A stretch of DNA of 64,000 bases from Mesorhizobium sp. M7A.F.Ca.US.008.03.1.1 (GCF_003997495.1 NZ_RZRU01000024.1:1-64000); one strand, 5' to 3'; positions 47,805 to 56,879 are shown, counted from the stretch's first letter. Program-made: numbers and translations. Notes: generated by a model from the letters alone, not told the origin.

Positions 47805-48251
47805 TTAGTGAGTTATGGCAGTGACTGTGCCACCAGTCCAAACGTCGAGTTTCGCGGCAACTTCGACGCTTTCCTTAGCTGACTTGCCCAAAACCAGCGC
47901 GGCCAAAGCATACTGCTTGCCGCTCCCGATGGCATAATATTCACCTTTCACGGGATCACTTGGCAGCCAATTGCCGTCCAACAATACGGCTTCCCCATTT
48001 TTGCGCACTATCAGCGCCTCAAATTCAAAATTGTCGTCGTTGCGCGGCACAGGAATATCAGAAACATCCATGCCCTTCTCAACCCAGTCTCGAACGGCCT
48101 TTGGAATACCCAAGGACGAAGAGGAAACGCCGATGAGTGTGCCGTCGCATAAGCGAAACACCTTCGTTTTCTCACCGACGGATACTGAGTCAAAACCCAA
48201 GGCTCGGCCGTCGCCAGCCATGGTTCCGTTCCTGTAAGCTATTGTTGTCAT
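47805..48251 (-). CDS. HslV/proteasome-like Ntn hydrolase (stand-alone)
   Basis: 148 residues from ATG 48251, with AGAAGGG as ribosome binding site. After the initiator Met it begins TTIAYRNGTMAGDGRALG, matching HslV's TTI...AGDGQ with the nucleophile Thr and the Asp. A Lys (GEKTKVFRL) falls where the catalytic Lys of proteasome subunits lies. GIGSGKQYALAAL-like (AIGSGKQYALAALVLGKSAK) is the usual helix pair. It lacks an HslU partner nearby, and such short proteins are often phage-borne or island-borne. It could be a self-compartmentalising protease or a peptidase of unknown role. Flanked by debris, but itself clean. Confidence 0.75.
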   Translation of the reverse strand: MTTIAYRNGTMAGDGRALGFDSVSVGEKTKVFRLCDGTLIGVSSSSLGIPKAVRDWVEKGMDVSDIPVPRNDDNFEFEALIVRKNGEAVLLDGNWLPSDPVKGEYYAIGSGKQYALAALVLGKSAKESVEVAAKLDVWTGGTVTAITH

Positions 48252-48374
48252 TGGCACCCTTCTATCGCTGCATCAAACTTCAGGACCTTGCGCATGTCCC
48301 CTGTGTCAAGGTCACTGACCGACGGCCTATTTGCCTGATACACGATACAGGCTGCGCTCCTTGAGTTCGCGCAC

Positions 48375-48810
48375 GGGTGGCCGTCATCTTGCCGCCTTCG
48401 CGCAATGCCTTGAACAGGCCGAGTCTGTCCCCCAGCGGGAATGACAACCACCTCCATGTCGTTGAAACGCAGGAAATCCGTCACTTTGCCTCGTCGGTAA
48501 CGGGCGGAGCCGGAGCGGTCGTCACCGGGCAAGCGCGGTCGCAGTAGGTATCCTGGGCAGCCCGTCAGACATGGATGGCTTCGGTTGTGTCATGCGACTT
48601 CTTGTTGGTCGGTCACGTGTTTCCGGATAACCAGCATGCGCTGTGCCAAATGAGAAAACCATTTAAAGTCAATCCAGCAGATCTGACTGTATTCCGACAT
48701 TGTCGGAAATTGGACATCGCCGAACGCGGGCGCTCGGGGCTTGTGATGATACTTGGGCGTGCTGCTTCGGAGGAGGGATGCGCCTCGTACCGGCCGCGAA
48801 GCCTTCCTGC
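48375..48810. repeat. long dispersed repeat, copy 2 (internally deleted)
   Basis: Matches 39446-39506, 39757-39905 and ~39980-40205 joined end to end, with scattered substitutions (for example GTCACGTGTTTCCGGATAAC against GTCACGTGTTTTGCGGATGA). No intact gene. See copy 1. Confidence 0.85.
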
Positions 48811-48918
48811 ATTTAAGGCGCCAGATCAATTGAACGCGATGCCGGGCAGCGTCGCAGCGGCTAAGCCAGCCACTCGCATTGCTCCCTGACAGGATGGTGC
48901 CGATCCTGCTGAGATCGC

Positions 48919-49194
48919 ATGCTGGCGCGACGTTGCTTTGCGGCCACCGTCGCGCCTGCCCGTGAACTGTTCGCGCCTGTGCTCATGCTCGCCTTGACAC
49001 CCTCGATGGGTCCATCCGGGATGGTCAACCATCCGGAACATAGCGGGCAGGCGGGCATCTTCACCAGCAGTCTCTGTGTCGCTCTCGTGGCGGCAAACAA
49101 GATCGAGGCTGGCGGGGGGATGATCAACGGTCCTCGAACCATCGATTTTGATCGCGGTGGCCGTTCAGTGCGTTCAAGCACGAGGCGCCGTTAG
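48919..49194 (+). pseudogene. aldehyde dehydrogenase, C-terminal relic
   Basis: The frame reads VNHPEHSGQAGIFTSSLCVA LVAANKIEAGGGMINGPRTI DFDRGG. In aldehyde dehydrogenases this is the (Y)GLQAGIFTxxLxxALxxAxxIExGGVMIN segment near the C-terminus. Catalytic Cys and NAD-binding parts are absent. It lies directly before the nodD relic. Confidence 0.6.
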
Positions 49195-49214
49195 ACGGCA
49201 CCGCAGCATCATAG

Positions 49215-49540
49215 CGAAGTGCCATGCAGGACGACTCCCTGCAGCATCGTCTCGCGCAGCCAAACACTTGCCGGATCACTGTTGTGAACGGCCGGGCGTT
49301 TGACGGCCTGTGACGCGAAAAGGCAACGGAAGATCTAGCATTTATGGGGGAAATGTTTTTTCGGAGTGCTTGACCCGCAGGAAGGGCAGGGCATGACTGC
49401 CTATCGCCCGACCCGGCAAGGCCGCACTCATGACCGGCTGGGCTCGGTTAATCCTGCATGCCGCGCCCATGAGGTTACTTGTCCGGAGTGCGTCGAGCAC
49501 AACGAGGAGATGTAGTTCACGATCTTTGAAAAGCGTGGTC
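49215..49540 (-). pseudogene. nodD: nodD relic A
   Basis: The plus-strand sequence here aligns with the intact nodD (61954-62871) at both ends. 49215-49420 matches the 3' end (CTTGCCGGATCACTGTTGTG against CTTGCCGGATCGCTATTGTG; AACGTTTTTTCG-type block), and 49425-49540 matches the 5' end (minus-strand HLLVVLDALRTSNLMGAACR INRAQPVMSAA for the LysR helix-turn-helix). The middle ~600 bp is deleted. It lies back to back with a nod box, exactly as real nodD does. Confidence 0.82.
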
Positions 49541-49543
49541 AAC

Positions 49544-49592
49544 CATCCAAAGTGTGGATGCCTTTCATCGAAACAAACGATTTCATCAATGT
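49544..49592 (+). promoter_or_regulatory. nod box upstream of nodFE
   Basis: CATCCAAAGTGTGGATGCCT, TTCATCGAAACAAACGATTT, CATCAATG. It has the ATCC-N-GATG-N-ATCGAAACAA-GATTT-ATCAAT blocks of the rhizobial nod box, bound by NodD with flavonoid. It points to nodF, whose start is ~390 bp downstream; the leader includes a nodA relic. Confidence 0.88.
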
Positions 49593-49694
49593 TCTGGAAT
49601 CCTGCATGGGCAGAAGCACCTGATGGACACCGATGCCCCCACTGCCTCATGGCGTGGCGAGCGTCTTAAGAAACCGCCCGAAAGGAGATTTTTC

Positions 49695-49840
49695 ATGCGC
49701 TCTACCGGGCAGTGGAGTGCTGGGAAAGGGAGTTGCAACTGACCGGCCATGTCAAACTGTCCGACTTCTTCCGAGCCTATGGACAGACCGGGAGACGCGC
49801 ACGTGTAGCGGCTCACATCGTCATACTGCACCTACGCCAC
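49695..49840 (+). pseudogene. nodA: nodA 5' relic in the nodFE leader
   Basis: From the ATG at 49695 the DNA follows the start of nodA at 52324: GCAGTGGAGTGCTGGGAAAG for AATGTCGAGTGGAAGTTGTGCTGGGAAA in part, GAGTTGCAACTGACCGGCCA against GAGCTGCAACTGGCCGACCA, and CTGTCCGACTTCTTCCGAGC against CTCTCCGACTTTTTTCGAAA. A deletion then joins GTAGCGGCTCACATCGTCAT, matching nodA ~170 bp further on. No reading frame survives. Confidence 0.85.
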
Positions 49841-49979
49841 ACACCGGCCGGACCTGATCCGGCTTTATGAGCATTGGGTTTTGTCAGTTGCCCAAGCGTG
49901 ATGGCTTTCGCGACGCGGCGCGCCTCAGGAACTGAGCCGCGTCCAGGTCGAAACGCGGGAAAGAAAGACAGGAAACAGA

Positions 49980-50261
49980 ATGGCCGATCAATTCGCAACG
50001 GACGTCATTGCCCTGATCAAGAAACGCGCCGAGTCGGAGAGCGGTGAGGGAATGCCTGCGTCATTCGTCGGCGAGATAACAATCGCCACGGAACTGGACG
50101 CGCTCGGGTTCGATTCGCTGGGTTTGGCGGACGTCCTCTGGGATGTGGAGCAGGCCTACGGCATCAAGATCGACATGAACACGGCCGATGCCTGGTCCAA
50201 TCTCAAGAATGTCGGCGACGTCGTGGAAGCCGTCCGCGGCTTGCTTGCGAAGGAGGCTTGA
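49980..50261 (+). CDS. nodF: nodulation acyl carrier protein
   Basis: 93 residues. The phosphopantetheine site is LGFDSLGLADVLWDVEQAYG, with Ser46. The length and the acidic C-terminal helix fit NodF rather than housekeeping AcpP. It carries the growing special fatty acid that NodA transfers to the Nod factor. nodE starts on the next base after its stop. Ribosome binding site ACAGGAAACAG. Confidence 0.95.
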   Translation: MADQFATDVIALIKKRAESESGEGMPASFVGEITIATELDALGFDSLGLADVLWDVEQAYGIKIDMNTADAWSNLKNVGDVVEAVRGLLAKEA

Positions 50262-51470
50262 ATGGACAGGCGCGTCGTTATCACCGGAGTGGGCGGCCTG
50301 TGCGGACTGGGCACCGACGCCGCCTCTATGTGGAAAGAGATGCGCGAAGGCCGCTCCGCCATCGGCCCGATCGCCAATTCCGAGCTTCATGACCTGGAGG
50401 GCATGACCGGCGCTGAGATCAAGGCGCTGCCCCAGCACGACATCAACCGGGGGCATCTCATCTCCATGGACCGCTTCAGCTTGCTCGCCGTGCTTGCAGC
50501 GCGCGAAGCCATGCGGCAGGCCGGACTTTCCTGCGACGAGGGGAATGCCCATCGCTTCGGCGCGACAGTGGGCGTCGGATTTACCGGTTCGTACGCAACA
50601 GAACAAACTTACCGCTCACTGCTTTTGGGTAGCGCAATCCGTGCTGAACTCTTCACTGGAGTAAAGGTGATGCCCAGCGCCGCTTCCGTCCATCTTAGCT
50701 TGAGCCTCGGCTTGCGCGGGCCGGTCTTCGGGGCGACCTCCGCATGTGCCTCGGCCAACCATGCGATCGCCTCGGCGGTGGACCAGATCAAGCTGGGCCG
50801 GGCCGACGTAATGGTTTCCGGGGGCAGCGACGCACCCTTCGCATGGGGCGTGCTGAAAGCATGGGAAGCAATGCGCGTGCTTTCACCCGATACCTGCCGG
50901 CCCTTCTCCGCCGATAGGAAGGGCCTGGTGCTGGGCGAGGGTGCGGGCATGGCCGTGCTGGAAAGCTACGAGCATGCCACGAGGCGTGGTGCCACAATTC
51001 TTGCCGAGATCGCCGGCGTCGGCCTTTCCGCCGATGCCTTCCACATTGCCGCGCCATCTGTCGAGGGGCCAGCGTCGGCGATGCGCGCCTGCCTTGCCGA
51101 TGCCGGGCTGAATGCCGAGGACGTCGACTACCTCAACGCGCACGGCACCGGTACCAAGAGCAATGATCAGACTGAAACGGCGGCGATCAAGCGTGTGTTT
51201 GGAAACCACGCTTATTCGATGTCCATCTCTTCCACCAAGTCCACGCACGCGCATTGCCTCGGCGCAGCGAGCGCGCTTGAAATGATCGCCTGCGTGATGG
51301 CAATCCAAGAGGACGTCGTGCCGCCGACCGCCAACTATCGCGAGCCAGATCCCGCTTGCGACCTCGACATCACACCCAATGTGCCGCGGGAGCGCAAGGT
51401 GCGCGTCGCCATGAGCAACGCCTTCGCCATGGGCGGTACGAACGCAGTTCTGGCATTCAGGCAGGTGTAG
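50262..51470 (+). CDS. nodE: nodulation beta-ketoacyl synthase
   Basis: 402 residues of the KAS II type: active-site Cys in FGATSACASANHAIASAVDQ (~160), first His in LNAHGTGTKSNDQTE (~298), second in STKSTHAHCLGAASALEMIA (~330), and the end region MSNAFAMGGTNAVLAF. With NodF it elongates polyunsaturated or special acyl chains that set host range. It is complete, with no frameshift, and cotranscribed with nodF from the nod box at 49544. Confidence 0.95.
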   Translation: MDRRVVITGVGGLCGLGTDAASMWKEMREGRSAIGPIANSELHDLEGMTGAEIKALPQHDINRGHLISMDRFSLLAVLAAREAMRQAGLSCDEGNAHRFGATVGVGFTGSYATEQTYRSLLLGSAIRAELFTGVKVMPSAASVHLSLSLGLRGPVFGATSACASANHAIASAVDQIKLGRADVMVSGGSDAPFAWGVLKAWEAMRVLSPDTCRPFSADRKGLVLGEGAGMAVLESYEHATRRGATILAEIAGVGLSADAFHIAAPSVEGPASAMRACLADAGLNAEDVDYLNAHGTGTKSNDQTETAAIKRVFGNHAYSMSISSTKSTHAHCLGAASALEMIACVMAIQEDVVPPTANYREPDPACDLDITPNVPRERKVRVAMSNAFAMGGTNAVLAFRQV

Positions 51471-51474
51471 AAGC

Positions 51475-52030
51475 CATGCAAGACGCCTCATTTGAGGTCA
51501 CCTGTCGTATCTAGCTGCTTGCCGGACCACTATGTAAAGCGAGCGCTATTGGCTGCCTCTGCGATGCGGGAATTGGCAGCGGACGTCTCTCGATCAAACA
51601 GGCATCTTGCTTGTAGAATTCTTTTAATCGTGAAGCGGCGCGAGTGCGCTATCCGTTGAGGTGAGCAAGGCCGGCGCCCTGGGTGAGCGCTGGTGTCGGG
51701 TGGTGGAAAGTACAGGGGGAGCTGTGTGGCCCCTCTTTCTCGGCCTCGACGATGTGCGAAGGAGCCTGCGCGGCGAACGGGCCAACGCCCCAGGCTCAGA
51801 ACCTGGGCGAACCTAACTCCCGCCAAAGGACAGCCCAGAGCTGGATACACGAAAGAGATACTGAACCCGCGAATCAGATTCTGATCAATCGTCGTGTCTG
51901 AGCTCCACTCGGCTCTTACGGAGATAATCGCGCGGCCCGGCAACGGCCGCGCGTGCCGCGGGCGTGAGCTTTGCGCTTCGTCAGAAGTGCCTCGAGCGTG
52001 ACGACGATAATTGACCAGCCATATGGAACG
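51475..52030 (-). pseudogene. nodD: nodD relic B
   Basis: 51475-51600 aligns with the 3' end of intact nodD (GCTTGCCGGACCACTATGTA against GCTTGCCGGATCGCTATTGT; GGGAATTGGCAGCGGA against GGGAAATGGCAGCGGA). 51915-52030 aligns with its 5' part (GGAGATAATCGCGCGGCC, CGTCAGAAGTGCCTCGAGCG, TGACGACGATAATTGA). The ~315 bp between them (51605-51915) is unrelated or unrecognisable. As with relic A, a nod box follows at the correct distance and orientation. Confidence 0.72.
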
Positions 52031-52042
52031 CATTCGCCCAGT

Positions 52043-52092
52043 TATCCAAAGCGTGGATACCTTTCATCTAAACAAAGGATTTTACCGTTTTT
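52043..52092 (+). promoter_or_regulatory. nod box upstream of nodABCIJ
   Basis: TATCCAAAGCGTGGATACCT, TTCATCTAAACAAAGGATTT, TACCGTTT. Block order and spacing match the nod box at 49544 and the one beside nodD. nodA starts at 52324, a leader of ~230 bp, which is normal. Confidence 0.9.
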
Positions 52093-52323
52093 GCTGCAGG
52101 TCCCATAGAAGCGCTTCAAGTTGGAAAGATAGGTAGTTCCGATGGTTGCGTTGGATCTGAGGAGCATCATCTGGTGTGCGGGGCGTACAAAGTCAGTCGC
52201 ATCTGCATTGCGGCTTGGTCTTTCGGCGGTCCCCACAAGTTACGCCCCGTTGGCGCGACGCCAATTATTTAATCAATGCTTGGACATTTATCTCAACCAG
52301 ACAGCTACAAGGTGAGGTCTTCC

Positions 52324-52914
52324 ATGCGTCCGAATGTCGAGTGGAAGTTGTGCTGGGAAAATGAGCTGCAACTGGCCGACCATGTCGAACTCTCCGACTT
52401 TTTTCGAAAGACCTATGGACGGACTGGCGCCTTCAACGCGGAGCCATTCGAAGGCGGCCGCAGTTGGGCCGGCGCGAGGCCGGAATTCCGCGCAATCGGC
52501 TACGACGCGCATGGGGTAGCGGCTCACATCGGCATGCTGCGGCGCTTCATCAAAGTTGGCGAGGTCGACTTGATCGTCGCTGAATTGGGCCTGTACGCGG
52601 TTCGTCCGGATCTTGAAGGGCTCGGAATCGGTTTTTCGATGCGCGTGGCGTACCCAGTGCTCCATCAGTTGGGTGTTCCATTCGCTTTCGGCACGGTTCG
52701 GCACGCGCTGCGAAACCATGTCGAAAGATTCTGCAGAGCCGGCCTCGCGAACATTGTGTCGGGCGTTCGCGTACGGTCGACCCGTCCAGATGTGCATCCC
52801 GACCTGCCGCCCACGCGCCTGGAAGACGTACTCGTGTTGGTTTCGCCGATCGGACGCTCGATGGACGAGTGGCCGTCTGGTACCCTGATCGACCGGAACG
52901 GTCCGGAACTATGA
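52324..52914 (+). CDS. nodA: Nod factor N-acyltransferase
   Basis: 196 residues, the standard NodA length, from ATG 52324; the open frame extends to 52276 but NodA proteins begin near here (MRPNVEWKLCWENELQLADH). Conserved stretches include ELSDFFRKTYGRTGAFNAEP, ARPEFRAIGYDAHGVAAHIG and LGLYAVRPDLEGLGIGFSMR. It transfers the fatty acid to the free amino group of the chitooligosaccharide. The stop overlaps the nodB start (ATGA). Confidence 0.96.
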   Translation: MRPNVEWKLCWENELQLADHVELSDFFRKTYGRTGAFNAEPFEGGRSWAGARPEFRAIGYDAHGVAAHIGMLRRFIKVGEVDLIVAELGLYAVRPDLEGLGIGFSMRVAYPVLHQLGVPFAFGTVRHALRNHVERFCRAGLANIVSGVRVRSTRPDVHPDLPPTRLEDVLVLVSPIGRSMDEWPSGTLIDRNGPEL

Positions 52915-53570
52915 AGCCTCTGGACTACATATGCGAAGGGCAGAGTGACAATGCCGATCGCATTGCAGAGCGCAGCGTCTATCTGACGTTTGACGACGGT
53001 CCCAATTCATTTTTCACACCGCAGATACTCAATGTGCTGGCGCAACATCAGGTGCCGGCGACCTTCTTCGTTGTTGGGGCCTACGCGGCCGACGAGCCGG
53101 AACTCGTTCGCCGAATTATTACAGACGGCCACGGTATAGCCAACCACACGATGACTCATCCGGACCTAGCTAAATGCGGGTCCGTCGAAGTCGACTGCCA
53201 GATAGTTGAGGCAAACAGAGTCATAGGGATGGCTTGCCCGCAGGCCATGGTTCGGTACTTTCGTGCACCCTATGGCATCTGGACCGAAGAAGTAATCGCT
53301 GCATTAGCGGGTGAGGCATTGGCGCCCGTCCATTGGTCCATTGATCCACGCGACTGGTCTCGCCCCGGCGTTGACGCCATCGTCGACAGAGTGCTCGCCG
53401 ATATCCGGCCGGGCGCAATCGTGCTGTTGCACGACGGGTGCGCTCCCGACGAATTGCAACCAGGCAATCAAGCCAGTCTGCGCGACCAGACGGTGACAGC
53501 GTTGTCACGCCTAATTCCAGAATTGCACGGCCGCGGATTTGTAATCCGATCACTTCCTCAACATCCCTGA
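52911..53570 (+). CDS. nodB: chitooligosaccharide N-deacetylase
   Basis: 219 residues from ATG 52911, overlapping the nodA stop. The polysaccharide deacetylase (NodB homology) domain has SVYLTFDDGPNSFFTPQIL with the catalytic/metal Asp pair, GIANHTMTHPDLAK with the two metal His, FRAPYGIWTEEV, and IVLLHDGC near the end. It removes the N-acetyl group at the non-reducing end. nodC follows after 15 bp. Confidence 0.96.
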   Translation: MKPLDYICEGQSDNADRIAERSVYLTFDDGPNSFFTPQILNVLAQHQVPATFFVVGAYAADEPELVRRIITDGHGIANHTMTHPDLAKCGSVEVDCQIVEANRVIGMACPQAMVRYFRAPYGIWTEEVIAALAGEALAPVHWSIDPRDWSRPGVDAIVDRVLADIRPGAIVLLHDGCAPDELQPGNQASLRDQTVTALSRLIPELHGRGFVIRSLPQHP

Positions 53571-53585
53571 ACAAACAGAGATCCT

Positions 53586-54911
53586 ATGGACCTTCTCACC
53601 ACAGCCAGTACTGTTGCCGTTTCGTCTTATGCGGTGCTCTCGACTGTTTACAGAGGCATGCAAGCGGTCTACTCCCAACCGGAAAATGTTACGCCGCCGT
53701 CGGAAAGCTTGTTCGGATCCGACCGTTGGCCGAGCGTGGATGTCATTATCCCCTGCTACAATGAGGACCCGCGCACACTCGCGGCGTGTTTAGCTTCCAT
53801 TGCAAATCAAGATTACTCCGGAACATTTCAGGTCTATCTGGTTGACGACGGTTCTGGAAATCGTAATGCCGTCATCCCGGTACATCACGCCTACGAGGGC
53901 GACCCGAGATTCAATTTCATTCTGCTCCGCGAAAATGTTGGCAAACGCAAGGCGCAGATCGCCGCCATCCGCCGCTCATCTGGAGATTTCGTGCTCAGCG
54001 TCGACTCTGACACGACACTTGCGTCCGACGTCATCACGAAGCTTGCAGTAAAAATGCGGGATTCCATGGTCGGAGCGGCCATGGGCCAGCTGACGGCATA
54101 CAACCGCAGCGACACTTGGTTGACCCGATTGATCGATATGGAATACTGGCTGGCTTGCAATGAGGAGCGCGCGGCGCAAGGTCGCTTTGGTGCGGTCATG
54201 TGCTGCTGCGGCCCATGTGCAATGTACCGCCGGTCTTGTCTCCTTTCTCTGCTGGATCAATACGAGACGCAGCTGTTCAGGGGGAAACCAAGCGACTTCG
54301 GTGAAGACCGTCATCTTACGATCCTCATGCTGAAAGCAGGCTTTCGAACCGAGTACGTTCCAGGTGCCGTCGCGGCGACAGTCGTTCCGGACAAGATGGG
54401 ACCTTATTTGCGCCAACAACTCCGCTGGGCACGAAGCACTTTCCGGGACACGATGCTTGCGCGAGGTCTACTGCGTGGCCTGGATCGCTATCTAACTTTG
54501 GATGTGATGGGAGAGAATCTCGGCCCATTGTTGCTCGGCATCGCGGTAGTAACGGCGCTCGGTGAGTTACTATTTTCACATACAGTAAATTGGTGGACGG
54601 TGCTGGCTATTGTCACGATGACCATAATCAGATCTACGGTGTTATCTTTCCGCACTCGGCAGCTTCGATTCATCGGCTATTCAATGCACGCGTTAATCAG
54701 GATATTCCTGTTGATCCCCTTGAAGGCTTACGCCCTGTGTACATTGAGCAATAGCGATTGGCTGTCGCGTAAAAGTGTTCCCCTGCCCAACAGCAGCACA
54801 AAGGAAATCACAAGCGCGATGCCGCTTGGCGGAGCAAATGCTGCGGGCAATTCTGGAATTGCGGAGTCACTTCATACTGCAGATCTTTCGCTCACAGCTA
54901 GTGAAGTCTGA
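53586..54911 (+). CDS. nodC: Nod factor chitin synthase
   Basis: 441 residues. N-terminal membrane segment (~1-20), then GT2 motifs: DVIIPCYNEDPRTLAACLAS (~52), VYLVDDGSGNRNAV, FVLSVDSDTTLASD (DxD, ~137), GEDRHLTILMLKAGF (~240) and QQLRWARSTFRDT (QxxRW, ~278). Three C-terminal membrane helices lie at ~305-400. It polymerises UDP-GlcNAc into the Nod factor backbone at the inner membrane. The C-terminal tail after residue ~410 is Ser/Ala-rich and variable. Confidence 0.96.
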   Translation: MDLLTTASTVAVSSYAVLSTVYRGMQAVYSQPENVTPPSESLFGSDRWPSVDVIIPCYNEDPRTLAACLASIANQDYSGTFQVYLVDDGSGNRNAVIPVHHAYEGDPRFNFILLRENVGKRKAQIAAIRRSSGDFVLSVDSDTTLASDVITKLAVKMRDSMVGAAMGQLTAYNRSDTWLTRLIDMEYWLACNEERAAQGRFGAVMCCCGPCAMYRRSCLLSLLDQYETQLFRGKPSDFGEDRHLTILMLKAGFRTEYVPGAVAATVVPDKMGPYLRQQLRWARSTFRDTMLARGLLRGLDRYLTLDVMGENLGPLLLGIAVVTALGELLFSHTVNWWTVLAIVTMTIIRSTVLSFRTRQLRFIGYSMHALIRIFLLIPLKAYALCTLSNSDWLSRKSVPLPNSSTKEITSAMPLGGANAAGNSGIAESLHTADLSLTASEV

Positions 54912-55172
54912 CGGCCTTGCAGCGCCGAGTGACCGAGTAAGTTGTGTCAGTCGACACGGGGTGAAGCTTGTCGAGTTACCTATGGTCAGAACGGGGACTA
55001 TGTGGAAGCGACACGTGGCATCTTGACGTTATTCTTTGGCGGAAGCGATACACACGTCGCTCCGGCCGCGACTTTCCAAAGGTGTCATCTCAAGGCGGTG
55101 GCCTGCTCTGAACCAGAATTCGCAAGTAAGCTGCCGGTGGCCAATCGGACTCATTCCGCTTGAGATAGACGC
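54912..55172. other. nodC-nodI spacer, 261 bp
   Basis: Larger than usual for a nodCI junction. The open frame at 54942-55163 has no recognised domain. It could be a remnant of a lost gene (nodS or nodU often sits here in other rhizobia), but I cannot match any motif. Confidence 0.35.
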
Positions 55173-56087
55173 ATGTCCAATGTAGCAATCGACCTTACCG
55201 GCGTAACCAAATTATTCGGAAACAAGCTCGTTGTGGACGGGCTGTCCTTCACCGTTGCATCGGGAGAGTGCTTCGGTCTGCTGGGGCCTAACGGCGCAGG
55301 CAAGAGCACGATTGCGCGTATGCTCCTCGGTATGACCCGGCCTGACGCGGGTGATATAACAGTCCTCGGTCTACCAGTGCCGGCACGCAGCCGCTTGGCC
55401 CGCAAGGGCATAGGCGTGGTCCCGCAGTTCGACAATCTCGACCTGGAATTTACGGTACGTGAGAACCTGTTGGTGTTCGGGCGCTACTTCGGCATGAGTA
55501 CAAGAGAGATCAACGCCGTCATCCCACGGCTGCTCGAGTTCGCTCGCCTTGAGAGCAAGGCGGATTCACGTGTCGGCCTGCTATCCGGCGGGATGAAGCG
55601 GCGCCTGACGCTGGCACGTGCTCTGATCAACGACCCCCAGTTGCTTGTGATGGATGAGCCCACGACCGGCCTCGACCCGCATGCCCGCCATCTGATCTGG
55701 GAGCGACTTCGTTTCCTGCTGGCGAGCGGAAAAACGATCATTTTGACCACCCATTTCATGGAAGAGGCTGAGCGGCTTTGTGATCGGCTGTGTGTTCTCG
55801 AGCGGGGACGCAAGATCGCCGAGGGCAGTCCTCATGCGCTGATCGACGAGTACATTGGGTGCAACGTGATCGAGATCTTCGGCGGTAATCCACAGGAGCT
55901 GATTTCGCTGATCAGACCGTACGTTCAGCGTGTCGAGGTAAGCGGCGAGACGCTCTTTTGCTATGCGCCTGAGCCGGAGGATGTGCGCATCCAGCTTCGC
56001 GGTCGAGCGGGTCTGCGTATTCTAGAGCGTCCACCCAGTCTGGAGGACGTTTTCTTGCGGTTAACCGGACGTGAGATGGAGAAGTGA
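55173..56087 (+). CDS. nodI: Nod factor export ABC ATPase
   Basis: 304 residues. Walker A GLLGPNGAGKSTIARMLLG (~40), Q-loop GVVPQFDNLDLEFTVRENLL, signature VGLLSGGMKRRLTLARALIN (~137), Walker B LLVMDEPTTGLDPHARH (~159), and H-loop TIILTTHFMEEAERL. The C-terminal ~80 residues are the usual NodI extension. It powers NodJ. Ends 3 bp before nodJ. Confidence 0.95.
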   Translation: MSNVAIDLTGVTKLFGNKLVVDGLSFTVASGECFGLLGPNGAGKSTIARMLLGMTRPDAGDITVLGLPVPARSRLARKGIGVVPQFDNLDLEFTVRENLLVFGRYFGMSTREINAVIPRLLEFARLESKADSRVGLLSGGMKRRLTLARALINDPQLLVMDEPTTGLDPHARHLIWERLRFLLASGKTIILTTHFMEEAERLCDRLCVLERGRKIAEGSPHALIDEYIGCNVIEIFGGNPQELISLIRPYVQRVEVSGETLFCYAPEPEDVRIQLRGRAGLRILERPPSLEDVFLRLTGREMEK

Positions 56088-56090
56088 GCA

Positions 56091-56879
56091 ATGGGTGAAC
56101 GTTTTGCGGCCGCTCTACCCGCCAACGCCTGGAACTGGATGGCGGTGTGGCGCCGCAATCATCTGGCATGGAAGAAGGTGGCATTTGCTTCAATGCTCGG
56201 CACCCTTGCTGATCCGATGATTTACCTTTTCGGGCTCGGCACTGGCCTTGGACTGTTGGTAGGCCGCATCGAAGGTGCATCCTACATCGCCTTTCTGGCA
56301 GCCGGCATGGTTGCGACGAGCGCGATGACAGCATCAACCTTCGAAACAATTTACGCGGTTTTCGGTCGAATGCGCGATCAGGGCACTTGGGAAGCAATCC
56401 TGCACACACAACTTACCCTCGGCGACATCGTTCTCGGTGAATTGACCTGGGCAGCCACAAAGGCTTTTCTGGCCGGTACGACAATTGCGATTGTTGCGGC
56501 CGCGCTAGGTTATGCCGCGTGGACGTCGGTTCTCTACGTGCTACCGGTCGTCGCTCTCACCGGATTCGCCTTTGCGAGCCTGGCCATGCTCGTCATCGCG
56601 CTCGCGCCCAGTTATCACTATTTTATTTTCTATCAGACGCTTGTCATCACACCCATGCTGTTCCTTTCGGGCGCGGTTTTTCCAGTCGGCCAATTGCCAG
56701 GAGTGTTTCAGCAGATTGCGGCCTTCTCGCCCCTGGCGAATTCTATCGAGCTAATCCGTCCGGTGATGCTCGGCCGCCTGGGCGACAATGTAGGGCTGCA
56801 TATAGGCGCACTTTGCATGTTCGCTGTATTGCCTTTTTTTCTGTCGGCTGGACTGTTTCATCGACGACTAATGCGTTGA
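56091..56879 (+). CDS. nodJ: Nod factor export ABC permease
   Basis: 262 residues with six predicted membrane helices (ABC-2 type), at about 29-50, 60-80, 103-130, 142-160, 170-192 and 230-252. The C-terminal conserved segment SGAVFPVGQLPGVFQQIAAF SPLANSIELIRPVMLG is characteristic of NodJ. It exports lipochitooligosaccharide across the inner membrane with NodI. Confidence 0.95.
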   Translation: MGERFAAALPANAWNWMAVWRRNHLAWKKVAFASMLGTLADPMIYLFGLGTGLGLLVGRIEGASYIAFLAAGMVATSAMTASTFETIYAVFGRMRDQGTWEAILHTQLTLGDIVLGELTWAATKAFLAGTTIAIVAAALGYAAWTSVLYVLPVVALTGFAFASLAMLVIALAPSYHYFIFYQTLVITPMLFLSGAVFPVGQLPGVFQQIAAFSPLANSIELIRPVMLGRLGDNVGLHIGALCMFAVLPFFLSAGLFHRRLMR

